Shown: positions 15,016-22,867 of the stretch, piece by piece
Layout of the letters: the number at the start of each line of letters is the position of its first letter
Numbering within the stretch: the stretch's first letter is position 1
DNA from: CAXMST01 sp032122625
GTDB taxonomy: Bacteria; Actinomycetota; Thermoleophilia; Solirubrobacterales; 70-9
DNA length: 37,423 nt
Assembly: GCA_032122625.1 (NCBI GenBank)
Contig: JAQBGG010000165.1
Coordinates: forward strand, 1 to 37,423
Reading direction: 5' to 3'
Made by a program: the position numbers and the translations under genes
Notes under the pieces: generated by a model
What the model saw: only the letters and a program-made list of their open reading frames with translations
Database searches by the model: none
What the model was told of the DNA's origin: nothing

Positions 15016-15833
15016 CGCGGTCCGCGTTCACCGGCCAGGGCGAGCAGCGCCCGCTCACGGGTCGCTACGAACCGGGAGTCGGTGATGGTCTCGGCCCGTC
15101 CCTGCCGCCGACCGGCCGGGCTCGCCTCCTCGAGGACGACGCGAGCGGGCCGCTGGGAGAGCACGAGGACCCGGTCGGCCACGTAGAGCGCCTCCTCGAC
15201 GTCGTGGGTGACGAGCAGGACCGTGCGCGGCTCCGCCTCCAGGGCTTCGATCAGCCATTCCTGCAGATCTGCCCGGGTGATCGCATCGAGCGCCGCCAAG
15301 GGCTCATCGAGCAGCAGCAGCGGCTTGCCTGTCAACAACGTGCGCGCGAACGCGACCCGCTGCCGCATACCTCCCGAGAGCTCGGCAGGCCGAAACCGCT
15401 CGAACCCACCGAGTCCGAGTCGCTCGAACAGTGGCGCCGCAGCTTCGCGCGCCCGCTCGCGGGAGAGGCCCTGCAGACGGGGGCTGAGGGCCGCGTTGTC
15501 GATCGCCGTGAGCCAGGGTAGGAGGAGGTCGCGCTGGGGCATGTAGGCACAGCGCTTGAGCCGCCCATCCACGGATTCGCAGCCCTCAACGCTGACCCGG
15601 CCCGCCAAAGGCTCGCTCAATCCCGCAGCCAGCTCCAGCAGCGTCGTCTTGCCACATCCGGAGGGACCGACGATCGCGACCGTCTCACCGCGGGCGAGGC
15701 TGAGATCGAGGCCGTCCAGAACCTCGACCGCGCCGAAGGCGTGCCCCACCGAGCGGAACTCCAGCTCGGCTTCGGCGGAGGGTGCTGCTATTGGTGTTGA
15801 TGCTTCGGCCGGACCGGAGACTGTCGCGCTCAT
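15012..15833 (-). CDS. thiZ: Thiamine-precursor ABC transporter ATPase (ThiZ-like)
   Basis: This 273-aa ABC ATPase energises the ThiX permease. Walker A is GPSGCGKT at residues 56-63, the Q-loop YMPQRDLLLPWL follows, then the signature LSGGMRQR, Walker B LLLLDEPLAALD and the H-loop VTHDVEEALY. The PQRDLLLPW form is typical of the nitrate/sulfonate/thiamine-precursor subfamily. ATG 15833 is certain because the upstream bases 15834-15943 are the TPP riboswitch; a longer frame from 15866 would start inside its conserved core. The SD sequence GGAGGGAG lies in the riboswitch 3' strand, so ligand binding should limit its access to ribosomes. Confidence 0.93.
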   Translation of the reverse strand: MSATVSGPAEASTPIAAPSAEAELEFRSVGHAFGAVEVLDGLDLSLARGETVAIVGPSGCGKTTLLELAAGLSEPLAGRVSVEGCESVDGRLKRCAYMPQRDLLLPWLTAIDNAALSPRLQGLSRERAREAAAPLFERLGLGGFERFRPAELSGGMRQRVAFARTLLTGKPLLLLDEPLAALDAITRADLQEWLIEALEAEPRTVLLVTHDVEEALYVADRVLVLSQRPARVVLEEASPAGRRQGRAETITDSRFVATRERALLALAGERGPR

Positions 15834-15943
15834 ACTCCCTCCGCGCGCATTACCGCACAGGTTCAAAGGGTCAGCGCCGGGCGTTCGATCGGGAAGGGGG
15901 CGCTATCTCAGCCCGCTTTCCCGCGAGCACCCCTGGTTGCACA
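15834..15943 (-). ncRNA. TPP riboswitch (THI element)
   Basis: Read on the minus strand, the conserved blocks occur in order: GGGGTGC, a 4-5 bp P3-type hairpin (CTCGC/GCGGG), GCTGAGAT, a variable region, ACCCTTTGAACCTG, GGTAATGC and GCGGAGGGA. These match the thiamine pyrophosphate aptamer. The last block includes the ribosome-binding site of thiZ and ends 1-4 nt before its ATG, which indicates translational control. ACTCCC at 15945-15950 is complementary to GGGAGT at 15834-15839 and could extend P1 or mask the SD, if it is transcribed; a TAGACT hexamer at 15948-15953 may be the -10, in which case it is not. Confidence 0.95.
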
Positions 15944-16013
15944 TGGGAGTCTAGATCACTGATTCCGCGTGGCGGTGCCGACGGGGGCGCCTGACCGAGC
16001 GGGGGGACGCCGC

Positions 16014-17408
16014 TCAGCGGTCGGCCGCGATCGATCCGCCGGCGATCACGTTGACGAAATCCTCGAGGTGCTGAGTCGTCCAGCACTCGAAGGCGCGGGT
16101 CACGAACGGCTCGTAAGCGGCCATCACCGAGTCACCGTAGTTCCAGTACAGGCGTGGCTCGGGGTTGAGCCAGAAGGTCCGCCCGGCCCGCTCTGTGATC
16201 CGCCCGAACACCTCGGGGTGGGGGTCCCGCCCGTTGGTCCGCGCGTCGCCGAGCACGATCACCGTGGATCTGGGGTCCAGGTCGCCGGAGATCTCGGTCA
16301 GGAACTCGTTCCAGACACGTCCGTAGTCGGTGTAGCCGGAGACGTCGGCGACGCCACCGTCGCGGCTGATCGCCTCGCTGATCTTGCGGAAATCACGCTC
16401 CTTGTCGAAGGTCTCGGTGACCTCGCTGATGCGCTCGATGAAAACGAAGCTGCGGAGCTTGCGGAAGGAGTCGTGCAGGGCGTGCAGGACGCTGAGGAAG
16501 AAGACGCTGGCGGAGGTGACCGAGGTCGAGACGTCGCAAAGGACGTAGATCTCGGGCCGGCGCGGCCGCTTTGGCCGGTAGCGGAGTTGCAGGGGAACGC
16601 CGCCCGTCTCCAGCGAGCTTCGCATCGTTCGGCGGATGTCGACCGTTCGGCCGCGCCGGCGCCCCCGCTGCTCGTGGCCGAGTGTTGCCAGGCGGCGCTT
16701 GAGTTGGGCCACCGCCCGATGGACGGCGGCGAGGTCTTGCGTGGCGCTCGTCGGTAGGGCACGATCGAGTTCGGCCAAGGGCCGAGCCGGGGGCAGTTGC
16801 TCGGTGCGCTCGATCAGCGCCCGCTCCAGTTCGCGTCGCAGGTGGCCCTCGAACTGACGCAGGCTGTCGCGATCCAGCGGCGGCGCCTCCTGCTCACCCT
16901 CGGCGACGGGTGGCGTTGGCTGACCCGGCTGCAGCCCGAGCGTGCGCCGGATCCTCTGCACGTCGACACCGACGACTCCCGACCCCTGGCCCTGGCGACC
17001 GAAGGCGGCGACCGCGAGCCGAGCGAGGTCGCGCATCTCGGCGTCAGAGCCTTCGGCGATCGCCCGGCGGACGATCTCAGCAAGCTCGTTGAGGTCGAGC
17101 CTGTCACCGCCCTCGAAGCGGCGCTCTCCCTCGCCGATCCCGCGCTCGAGGGCCTCACGCTCCGGTGCTCGGAAGAAGAAGCGGTCGAAGATCAGCTCGA
17201 AGATGCGGCGATCATCCGGCGACTTCGCGAGCGTCGCCGCCAGGGCCTCGCGGAAGTCGGTCCGATCCTCCCAGGGGACGGCCGAGATCGCTGCGAAGCC
17301 GTCGAGAATCTCCGAGGTGCCGACCGCCACCCCTTCCTTGCGCAGCTCCTCACAGAAGGCGAGGATCTTCGGGGCCAGCCCTTCCGGGAGCGGTGGCGGA
17401 TCGGCCAT
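16014..17408 (-). CDS. CoxE-like protein with von Willebrand factor A domain
   Basis: This 464-aa protein is a CoxE/VWA partner of a MoxR ATPase. The N-terminal 280 residues are helical and charged (PWEDRTDFREALAATLAKS is split here as PWEDRTDFREALAAT and LAKSPDDRRIFELIFDRFF). The VWA domain begins with a MIDAS motif CDVSTSV, with Asp292 as the metal ligand, and continues through SFRKLRSFVFIERISEVTE and VIVLGDARTNG, which holds the second MIDAS Asp. These pairs act as chaperone-like systems for metal insertion or complex assembly. It follows the MoxR gene by 16 nt in the same operon. No CO dehydrogenase gene is in the window, so the client is unknown. Confidence 0.9.
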   Translation of the reverse strand: MADPPPLPEGLAPKILAFCEELRKEGVAVGTSEILDGFAAISAVPWEDRTDFREALAATLAKSPDDRRIFELIFDRFFFRAPEREALERGIGEGERRFEGGDRLDLNELAEIVRRAIAEGSDAEMRDLARLAVAAFGRQGQGSGVVGVDVQRIRRTLGLQPGQPTPPVAEGEQEAPPLDRDSLRQFEGHLRRELERALIERTEQLPPARPLAELDRALPTSATQDLAAVHRAVAQLKRRLATLGHEQRGRRRGRTVDIRRTMRSSLETGGVPLQLRYRPKRPRRPEIYVLCDVSTSVTSASVFFLSVLHALHDSFRKLRSFVFIERISEVTETFDKERDFRKISEAISRDGGVADVSGYTDYGRVWNEFLTEISGDLDPRSTVIVLGDARTNGRDPHPEVFGRITERAGRTFWLNPEPRLYWNYGDSVMAAYEPFVTRAFECWTTQHLEDFVNVIAGGSIAADR

Positions 17409-17424
17409 GCCGTCAGCTGCCCAG

Positions 17425-18357
17425 CTAGCCGGCGGCGCCGCCGTTGGCCTGCGGCGAAAGCCCGTTCGCGAGCCGTACGCCGACCCGGTCAGCGACCAGG
17501 TCGATATCGGTCCGGTGCTTGACGATGATGCTCATCGTCTGCGCGAAGAGCTCGGCATCGATGTCATCGGCGCCTAGCAGCAGAAGGGCCCGCGCCCAGT
17601 CGATCGACTCCGCGATCGAGGGTGGCTTCTTGAGGTCCAGCTCACGGACCATGTGGATGATCTCCACCAGCCGCCGGGTCAGAGCCTCGTCGAGGTCCGG
17701 GGTGTGGAGGCGGACGATCTCGATCTCGCGCTCGACATCCGGATAGTCGAGCCAGAGGTACAAGCAACGCCGCTTGAGTGCCTCCGTCAGCTCGCGCGAG
17801 TTGTTTGATGTAAGCAGCACGATCGGGTGCGTCGTCGCCTCGACCACGCCGAGCTCGGGGATCGAGATCTGGAAGTCGGAGAGGACCTCGAGCAGCATCG
17901 CCTCGAACTCCTGGTCGGTCTTGTCGATCTCATCGATCAACAGCACCACCGGCTCCTCGGAGGCGATCGCCGTCAACAGCGGCCGCGTCAGCAGGAACTC
18001 GTCGGTGAAGATCTCATCGAAGGAGTCGCCGGCCGAGCGCTCCTCGGTTGCCTCGGCCTGGATTCGCAGCAGTTGCTTGCGGTAGTTCCACTCGTAGAGG
18101 GCCTTGGCTTCGTCGAGGCCCTCGTAGCACTGGAGCCGGATCAGCTCGCGGCCGGTTGCTCGTGAGAGCGCCTTGGCCAGCTCGGTCTTGCCGACGCCTG
18201 CGGGGCCCTCGACCAGCACCGGCTTGCCGAGCCGCTGGGCGAGGTGGGTGACCAGGGCCGCCGATTCGTCGGCCAGATAGCCGACTGAGGCGAGGGACGC
18301 GCGCGTCTCGGAGACGGTGTGCTGGCCTTCCGTCGGAGGGTATGTTGCATCAGCCAT
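17425..18357 (-). CDS. MoxR-family AAA+ ATPase
   Basis: This 310-aa AAA+ ATPase has Walker A GPAGVGKT at residues 51-58, Walker B VVLLIDEIDKTD, sensor 1 VLLTSNNSRELTEALKRRC and a C-terminal lid with SIAESIDWARALLLLG. The pattern is that of MoxR/CoxD-type ATPases that act with VWA proteins. ATG 18357 is chosen because it begins the conserved region and a TATCAT hexamer lies 10 nt upstream; the frame remains open to 18930 but that part runs antisense through two plus-strand genes. It is the first gene of the MoxR-CoxE operon and divergent from the 70-aa membrane protein. Confidence 0.92.
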   Translation of the reverse strand: MADATYPPTEGQHTVSETRASLASVGYLADESAALVTHLAQRLGKPVLVEGPAGVGKTELAKALSRATGRELIRLQCYEGLDEAKALYEWNYRKQLLRIQAEATEERSAGDSFDEIFTDEFLLTRPLLTAIASEEPVVLLIDEIDKTDQEFEAMLLEVLSDFQISIPELGVVEATTHPIVLLTSNNSRELTEALKRRCLYLWLDYPDVEREIEIVRLHTPDLDEALTRRLVEIIHMVRELDLKKPPSIAESIDWARALLLLGADDIDAELFAQTMSIIVKHRTDIDLVADRVGVRLANGLSPQANGGAAG

Positions 18358-18367
18358 CGAGAGCCTG

Positions 18368-18375
18368 ATGATAAT
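18368..18375. promoter_or_regulatory. Overlapping bidirectional -10 elements
   Basis: The 8 bp ATGATAAT read as GATAAT on the plus strand (18370-18375, 6 nt before ATG 18382) and as TATCAT on the minus strand (18368-18373, 10 nt before ATG 18357). Only 24 bp separate the two start codons, so the two promoters must share polymerase contacts. Confidence 0.5.
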
Positions 18376-18381
18376 GCGGGG

Positions 18382-18594
18382 ATGAACTTCCTCCTGCTGG
18401 GCGACCTCTTGCCGGACTCCTCCAGCTATTACGCGGTCATGATGGGCGTCGGGTTCTTCCTTGGCGTCTACGCCCACGCGGCAAAGATGCCACGTCTCGT
18501 CGCCTTCTCGATCATGCTCGTGTTTCTGACGACGTTGCTGACGTTGATCGCGGCTCGCACCTTCGAGGGCGATCCGGGAGCGCCCCTCCCCTGA
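18382..18594 (+). CDS. Small two-helix membrane protein, unknown function
   Basis: This 70-aa protein has a hydrophobic start (NFLLLGDLLPD) and two likely membrane helices at about residues 16-34 (YYAVMMGVGFFLGVYAHA) and 41-59 (AFSIMLVFLTTLLTLIA). A charged turn KMPR separates them. ATG 18382 is chosen because GATAAT lies 6 nt upstream, fitting a leaderless mRNA. It is divergent from moxR and lies 58 nt before the coiled-coil gene. It matches no family I can name. Confidence 0.68.
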   Translation: MNFLLLGDLLPDSSSYYAVMMGVGFFLGVYAHAAKMPRLVAFSIMLVFLTTLLTLIAARTFEGDPGAPLP

Positions 18595-18652
18595 GACGAT
18601 TTGTCCCCTGCCATATAGGGTCGGCGCTGAAATCCGCTTGTATTGACGCAGC

Positions 18653-19720
18653 ATGCCCGAGGACCAGGCCAAAAGCCGACCCGATAGCCGAAGCTCTGAC
18701 CTGCCCGAGGAGGTTGCGGCCGCTCGTGGCGCGCTAGCCGGCGTCGAGTCAGAGATCGAGGAGGCGCGACGCAGCAGCATCGAGGCGCTCGCCGAAGATG
18801 TGCGTCGGATCTCGAGCGAAGCCCGTGAGTCGGCGATGCGCGCCGCCCAAGCCGAGTCCCAGGCCCGCAAGGCGGTCGAGGGGCGCCGGGGCGCCGAGCA
18901 AAGGGCCGAGGCGGCCGAGGCCGTCGCCATCGAGGCCGAAGAGGCATCCGTGGCAGCCGCCCGTGACGCCGCTGAGCGTTACGAGCAACGCCTAGGGAAG
19001 GCGAGGGAGCGTCTCAAACAGCAGGCTGAAAAGAAGCTCCGCGCCGCCGCCGCACAGCTCGAACAGCGGGCCTCCGCTCGTGTCCGCGAGCAGGTCGAGT
19101 CCGGCCTGGCGCAACGGGTAGAGGAGGTCGAGACGCAATTGCGCCGCCGGCAGGAGCAACTCGACGCCGAGGCTGAAGCCCTGCGCAAGGGTGTCGCCGA
19201 GCAGATCGATCAGCGCACCGCGGCCGCCGAGGGTAGGGCGAAGGAAGCCGAGGGTAGGGCGGAGGAAGCCGAGGGCCGTCTCGGCGCCGCCAAGGCCAAG
19301 CTCGCGCGCCTGGCCGAGCACCTCGCCAAGGAGGTCGAGGCCGAGGCCCGCCTCGAGGCGGAAGAGCGGCTGGCCCGCGAGGCCGTGCCGCTCCTCGCTG
19401 AGCAGAAGGCGACGGCCAAACGGGAGCGCGAACGGGCCGCGCGAGAGGCTGAGGTGGAGCTGCAACGCCGCCTCGTGGAGGAGCAGGAGCGCCTCCGCGA
19501 GGCGGCACAGCAGCGCGCCCACGAGCAGTTCAAACGGGGCGCCGAGCAGCTCGAGCGCCGGATCCGCGAGCAAGCCCAGCGCGAGACCGCCGCGGCCGCC
19601 CGGCGGGCGGACGAGAAAGCCAGGTCACGCCGGAAGGAGCTGGAGGCCGAGCTTCGCGAACGCACTGAGCAGGAGGCGCGCGAGGCCGCCGAGCGCACCC
19701 GCCGCGAGTTCCTCGACTAG
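18653..19720 (+). CDS. Long coiled-coil protein, unknown function
   Basis: This 355-aa protein is almost entirely Ala/Glu/Arg/Lys/Gln, with heptad spacing from about residue 20 to the end, so it should form a long parallel coiled coil. There is no membrane helix, signal peptide or globular domain. The composition resembles DivIVA-, SMC- or TolA-like scaffolds, but none of their diagnostic motifs is present. Residues 192-209 contain a 7-residue repeat (AEGRAKE, AEGRAEE, AEGRLGA) encoded by a 21-nt tandem repeat. ATG 18653 has TGTATT 8 nt upstream. A large hairpin follows about 110 nt after the stop. Confidence 0.72.
   Translation: MPEDQAKSRPDSRSSDLPEEVAAARGALAGVESEIEEARRSSIEALAEDVRRISSEARESAMRAAQAESQARKAVEGRRGAEQRAEAAEAVAIEAEEASVAAARDAAERYEQRLGKARERLKQQAEKKLRAAAAQLEQRASARVREQVESGLAQRVEEVETQLRRRQEQLDAEAEALRKGVAEQIDQRTAAAEGRAKEAEGRAEEAEGRLGAAKAKLARLAEHLAKEVEAEARLEAEERLAREAVPLLAEQKATAKRERERAAREAEVELQRRLVEEQERLREAAQQRAHEQFKRGAEQLERRIREQAQRETAAAARRADEKARSRRKELEAELRERTEQEAREAAERTRREFLD
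19226..19279 (+). repeat. 21-nt in-frame tandem repeat
   Basis: Two near-identical 21-nt units (19226-19246 and 19247-19267, one mismatch) and a partial, diverged third unit, within the coiled-coil gene. Each adds one seven-residue heptad, so copy-number change would lengthen the coil without disturbing its register. Confidence 0.65.
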
Positions 19721-19827
19721 ATCCTCGGAGTTGAGGCGCGCTTGGCGATCCGGGCTGCGTTTGCCCCGACTATCGGGGGTTTCGCAGCCAGCCTCGCGGT
19801 GGGACCGAAGCAGACCTTGGGCCCCTG

Positions 19828-19876
19828 CCGACTCTGCGAGCCGGCCCCGGACGGGGGGCCGGCTCGCAGCTGTCGG
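19828..19876. terminator. Long GC-rich hairpin between convergent genes
   Basis: The upper stem has 15 perfect pairs (19834-19848 with 19855-19869, loop GGACGG). A lower stem CCGAC/GTCGG (19828-19832 with 19872-19876) extends it to 20 pairs after a small bulge. It lies between the ends of the coiled-coil gene and the PII gene, so it could terminate transcription in both directions. There is no T-tract on either side. Confidence 0.65.
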
Positions 19877-19896
19877 AGGGGATCCTGGACTCGGCC

Positions 19897-20268
19897 TCAG
19901 CCGGCCGGAATCTCGGTTCCCTCGTGCGATTGCAGGACGTCCTCGCCTTCCTCGCCGGTGCGGATGCGGATTGCCTCCTCGACCGGGACGACAAAGATCT
20001 TGCCGTCCCCGACCGATCCGGTTCGGGAGTGTTTGAGGATCGTCTCAACGACGATGTCCTTCTCGGAATCGTCGATCACACACTCGATCTTGAGCTTGGG
20101 CCGTACGTTGACGGTCAGGCTCGCACCTCGATAGTGCTCGACGACGCCCTTCTGACGTCCGGACCCCTTGACCTCAGTGATCGATAGGGAGGGGATGCCC
20201 CGCTCGAGCAGTTCCTGGCGGATCGGCTCGAACGCTTCGTGGCGGATGAATGCTTCTACCTTCTTCAT
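19897..20268 (-). CDS. glnK: PII nitrogen-regulatory protein lacking Tyr51
   Basis: This 123-aa protein is a PII signal protein that senses ATP/ADP and 2-oxoglutarate. It aligns without gaps to E. coli GlnB over the first 60 residues: TEVKGSGRQKG (31-41, with Gln39), a T-loop VVEHYRGASLTVNVRPK (42-58, Lys58 kept) and the B-loop TGSVGDGKIFV. The C-terminal RIRTGEEGED is typical. Tyr46 is present but the modification-site Tyr51 is Leu, so uridylylation or adenylylation at that position is not possible. It lies 15 nt after amt, with AAGGAGGT before its ATG; such PII proteins usually control the adjacent channel. The residue comparison is by memory of GlnB. Confidence 0.93.
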   Translation of the reverse strand: MKKVEAFIRHEAFEPIRQELLERGIPSLSITEVKGSGRQKGVVEHYRGASLTVNVRPKLKIECVIDDSEKDIVVETILKHSRTGSVGDGKIFVVPVEEAIRIRTGEEGEDVLQSHEGTEIPAG

Positions 20269-20283
20269 TTTCGTACCTCCTTC

Positions 20284-21750
20284 CTACGACTGGCTCGCGC
20301 TCATGGCGGTTGCCGTTGGGGCGGCAACCGGCGTTCCAGCAACGCTTGGCTGGAACTTACCCACCGGGTACTCCTCCTGCGGAATGAAGGACTCCGGGTA
20401 GCCGTACATCCCGTGTGTGGAGATGTCCAGACCCGCGAGCTCCTCTTCCTCGGAGACCCGGATGCCGATCGTCGCCTTGAGCAGAGCGAACGTGCCGTAC
20501 GAGAGGCCGAACACGAGGGCGAAGATCGCCGCGACGCCGACCGCCTGGACACCGAGCTGCCCGAGCGTCGAGCCGAACGATGCATCGCCGGTGATCCCGT
20601 ACCAGACGCCCGGAGCGGCGCCGTCGAGGATCAGCCGCGGTGAGGCGAACAGACCCACAGCGAGCGTGCCCCAGATGCCGGCCAGGCCGTGCGCCGAGAG
20701 GGCGCCGACCGGATCGTCCAGGTACCTCTCGAGCGTCAGCACGCCGTAGACGACGACCACACCGGCGATCGCGCCGATGATCGGTGCCGCCCAGAACTCG
20801 ACGTAACCGGATCCGGCGGTGATCCCGACGAGGCCGGCGATCGCGCCGTTGCCGGCCATGCCGACATCGAGCGTCTTCGTCTTCATGTAGACGACCAGCA
20901 TCGCGAACAGCGCTCCGGCGGCAGCGGCGAGCTGAGTCGTCAGCGCCACCTCCGCGAAGAAGTTATCCGTGGTGCCGAAGGTCGAGCCGGCGTTGAACCC
21001 GTACCAGCCGACCCAGAGGATCAGCACGCCGAGTCCGGCAATCGGCATCGAGTGACCAGGGATCGCCCGGGGCTTGCCGTCGGCGCCGTACTTACCGATG
21101 CGCGGGCCGAGCAGCAGCAACGCCGCGAGGCCACCGACCGCGCCGGTCAGGTGGACGACCGAGGAGCCGGCGAAGTCCATCACCGGCTTGCCACCGACAT
21201 CGGCGAGCACGCCACCGCCGTAGACGCCGTGCGCCACCAGCGGGTAGATGATCGCGCCGAACACAGCCGCATAGATCACGTACGCGCTGAACTTGATCCG
21301 CTCCAGCGTCGTACCCCAGACGATCGCCAGGGAGACGGCGCAGAACAGCATCCCGAACAGCATGAACGCCGAGTCGGTGCCGCCGACGATCGTTCCGGCT
21401 ATGTCCTGCCCGTGAGAGAAGAAGAATCCGTCGGTACCGAAGACCTTGTTTCCGGTTGCCGATGCGATTCCACTGCCGACCGCCCACCAGGCGAGCGTCA
21501 CGAGACCGAGGTTGACGAGAATCTTCGCCACTCCTGCACCGACGTTCTTCTGTCTCGAGAATCCGATCTCGAGGAACAGGAAGCCGGCCTGCATGAAGAG
21601 GACGAGGACAGCGGCGACGATCACCCAAGTGATGTCGAGCTCGCTCTTGAGCGCCTCCGCGGTGACCTCGTCCTGTGCGCCCGCGAACGCCGGCAGCGCC
21701 AGCGAGACCGCGAATGCCATCAGGGCGGCGAGGCTGAGCCTCTTGGTCAT
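20284..21750 (-). CDS. amt: Ammonium transporter (Amt/MEP/Rh family)
   Basis: This 488-aa protein has an N-terminal signal peptide (residues 1-25, ending AGAQ) and eleven membrane helices. Key Amt features: ITWVIVAAVLVLFMQAGF, NLGLVTLAWWAVG, the pore His in SSVVHLTGAVGG and the second pore His in SAHGLAGIWGTLAVG. The C-terminal cytoplasmic tail (EEELAGLDISTHGMYGYPE) is the part that PII binding controls. ATG 21750 has AAGGAGG 7 nt upstream. The 196-bp region before it is the likely site of nitrogen control, but I cannot identify a GlnR or NtrC site by eye. glnK follows 15 nt later in one operon. Confidence 0.95.
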   Translation of the reverse strand: MTKRLSLAALMAFAVSLALPAFAGAQDEVTAEALKSELDITWVIVAAVLVLFMQAGFLFLEIGFSRQKNVGAGVAKILVNLGLVTLAWWAVGSGIASATGNKVFGTDGFFFSHGQDIAGTIVGGTDSAFMLFGMLFCAVSLAIVWGTTLERIKFSAYVIYAAVFGAIIYPLVAHGVYGGGVLADVGGKPVMDFAGSSVVHLTGAVGGLAALLLLGPRIGKYGADGKPRAIPGHSMPIAGLGVLILWVGWYGFNAGSTFGTTDNFFAEVALTTQLAAAAGALFAMLVVYMKTKTLDVGMAGNGAIAGLVGITAGSGYVEFWAAPIIGAIAGVVVVYGVLTLERYLDDPVGALSAHGLAGIWGTLAVGLFASPRLILDGAAPGVWYGITGDASFGSTLGQLGVQAVGVAAIFALVFGLSYGTFALLKATIGIRVSEEEELAGLDISTHGMYGYPESFIPQEEYPVGKFQPSVAGTPVAAPTATAMSASQS

Positions 21751-21946
21751 TGGTTTTCCTCCTTAAGCCGCCGAGCACGGGTGCGCGGCGGTCGCGGTTT
21801 TCGGACCGCTTCAGTGTGCGCTGGCCGCCGGGGGCCATGTTTGGACCGCCGTCCAGAATTCACGCCCGGGTTTTGTACGCGTGGCTCGCCGGCGCCTGCC
21901 TACCGCTTGAACAAGCGCCGCGGCGCCGGGCCCCGGTGGTGGCCGC

Positions 21947-22867
21947 TCAGGCCTCGGCGTGCGCCTGGGCGCTGTCGGCCGGGGCGCTGGCCCGTTCGGG
22001 CAGCTTCGCCGGCGCCGGGCCGACCTGCAGCTCATCGCGCTCGCGCGCGATCTCGATCTGGGCCGGGTCGCCGCCTAGCTCAGCCCACTTCTGCCGGGCT
22101 GCGATGTGGAGGTCGTCGAGAAAGCTGTCTGTGTGCATGGGATCGTGGTGAAACAGAAGCATCCGCTTTGCCTCCACCCGGCGGCCGAAGGTGACGGCGT
22201 CGGTCACCCGCGAGTGGCCCCAGCCCTCGTGGCCCGGGTACTCGTCGTCTGTGTACTGGCAGTCGTGGATCAGCAGGTCGGCGTTCCGAGCCAGGTTGTA
22301 GCCCGAGATCCATTCCGGCTCGAGTTGCGCGAGCGGCGCGCCCAGAGCAGGCTCGTGGTCGGAGATGTAGCAGAGCGTCGTGTCCCCGTCGGTGATCCTG
22401 AAGCCCAGCGTCGGCCCTCGATGGGTCACGGCTTCAGCTCGGATCGTCGCGCCGCCGACCTTCCACTCGCTCGCGGGGGCGTCAAGGAAGGAGACGTCAC
22501 AGGGAAGCTCTCGAACCTCCACAGGAGAGAGCGGGGCGGAGATGTAGCGGGCAATGCGCGCCTCCAGCGACGCCTCCGGCGAGCTCGGCCCCCAGATCCG
22601 GATCGTCGACTCGGCTCGGAAGCAGGGAGGGAAGAACATCAGCCCCTGGATGTGGTCGAGGTGCAGGTGGGTGAGGAGGATGTTGATCCGCGGCATGTCC
22701 GGCGGCAGCGAGAAGCCGAGAGTGCGAATGCCGGTCCCCGCATCGATGATCAATGTCTCTCCGGTCGACAGCGTCACCTCGACGGAAGAGGTGTTGCCGC
22801 CGTAGCGGTTCATCTCGGGCCCGGGAGCCGGCACGGATCCTCGTGCGCCCCAGATCTTGACCCTCAT
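21947..22867 (-). CDS. Metallo-beta-lactamase-fold hydrolase
   Basis: This 306-aa protein has an MBL fold with the metal motif THLHLDH (His67, His69, Asp71, His72) preceded by LIIDAGTGIRTLG. Further ligands probably come from AVTHRG, LIHDCQYTDDEY and MLLFHHDP. The opening VKIWGARGSVPAPGPEMNRYGGNTSSVEV, seen here as MRVKIWGARGSVPAPGP and RYGGNTSSVEV, matches the PhnP-like/phosphodiesterase branch and not true beta-lactamases or RNase Z. The substrate is unknown. The last 40 residues are Ala/Pro/Glu-rich and look disordered. Its ATG overlaps the TGA of the PAS gene (ATGA), so the hydrolase and PAS protein are made together. Confidence 0.88.
   Translation of the reverse strand: MRVKIWGARGSVPAPGPEMNRYGGNTSSVEVTLSTGETLIIDAGTGIRTLGFSLPPDMPRINILLTHLHLDHIQGLMFFPPCFRAESTIRIWGPSSPEASLEARIARYISAPLSPVEVRELPCDVSFLDAPASEWKVGGATIRAEAVTHRGPTLGFRITDGDTTLCYISDHEPALGAPLAQLEPEWISGYNLARNADLLIHDCQYTDDEYPGHEGWGHSRVTDAVTFGRRVEAKRMLLFHHDPMHTDSFLDDLHIAARQKWAELGGDPAQIEIARERDELQVGPAPAKLPERASAPADSAQAHAEA

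Noticed and set aside
14195..15058. Minus-strand frame extending thiY upstream to a 632-residue reading frame
   Set aside because: The extension is antisense-frame shadow of the thiX permease. GTG 14194 has an AGGAGG site and begins the signal peptide, so the longer form is not real.
18358..18930. N-terminal extension of MoxR to 501 residues
   Set aside because: It runs antisense through two plus-strand genes and has no family similarity; MoxR proteins are about 310-330 residues.
20689..22194. 501-residue plus-strand frame opposite amt and the MBL gene
   Set aside because: Arg/Asp/Glu/Gln-rich shadow translation of well-identified genes on the other strand, with no domain of its own.
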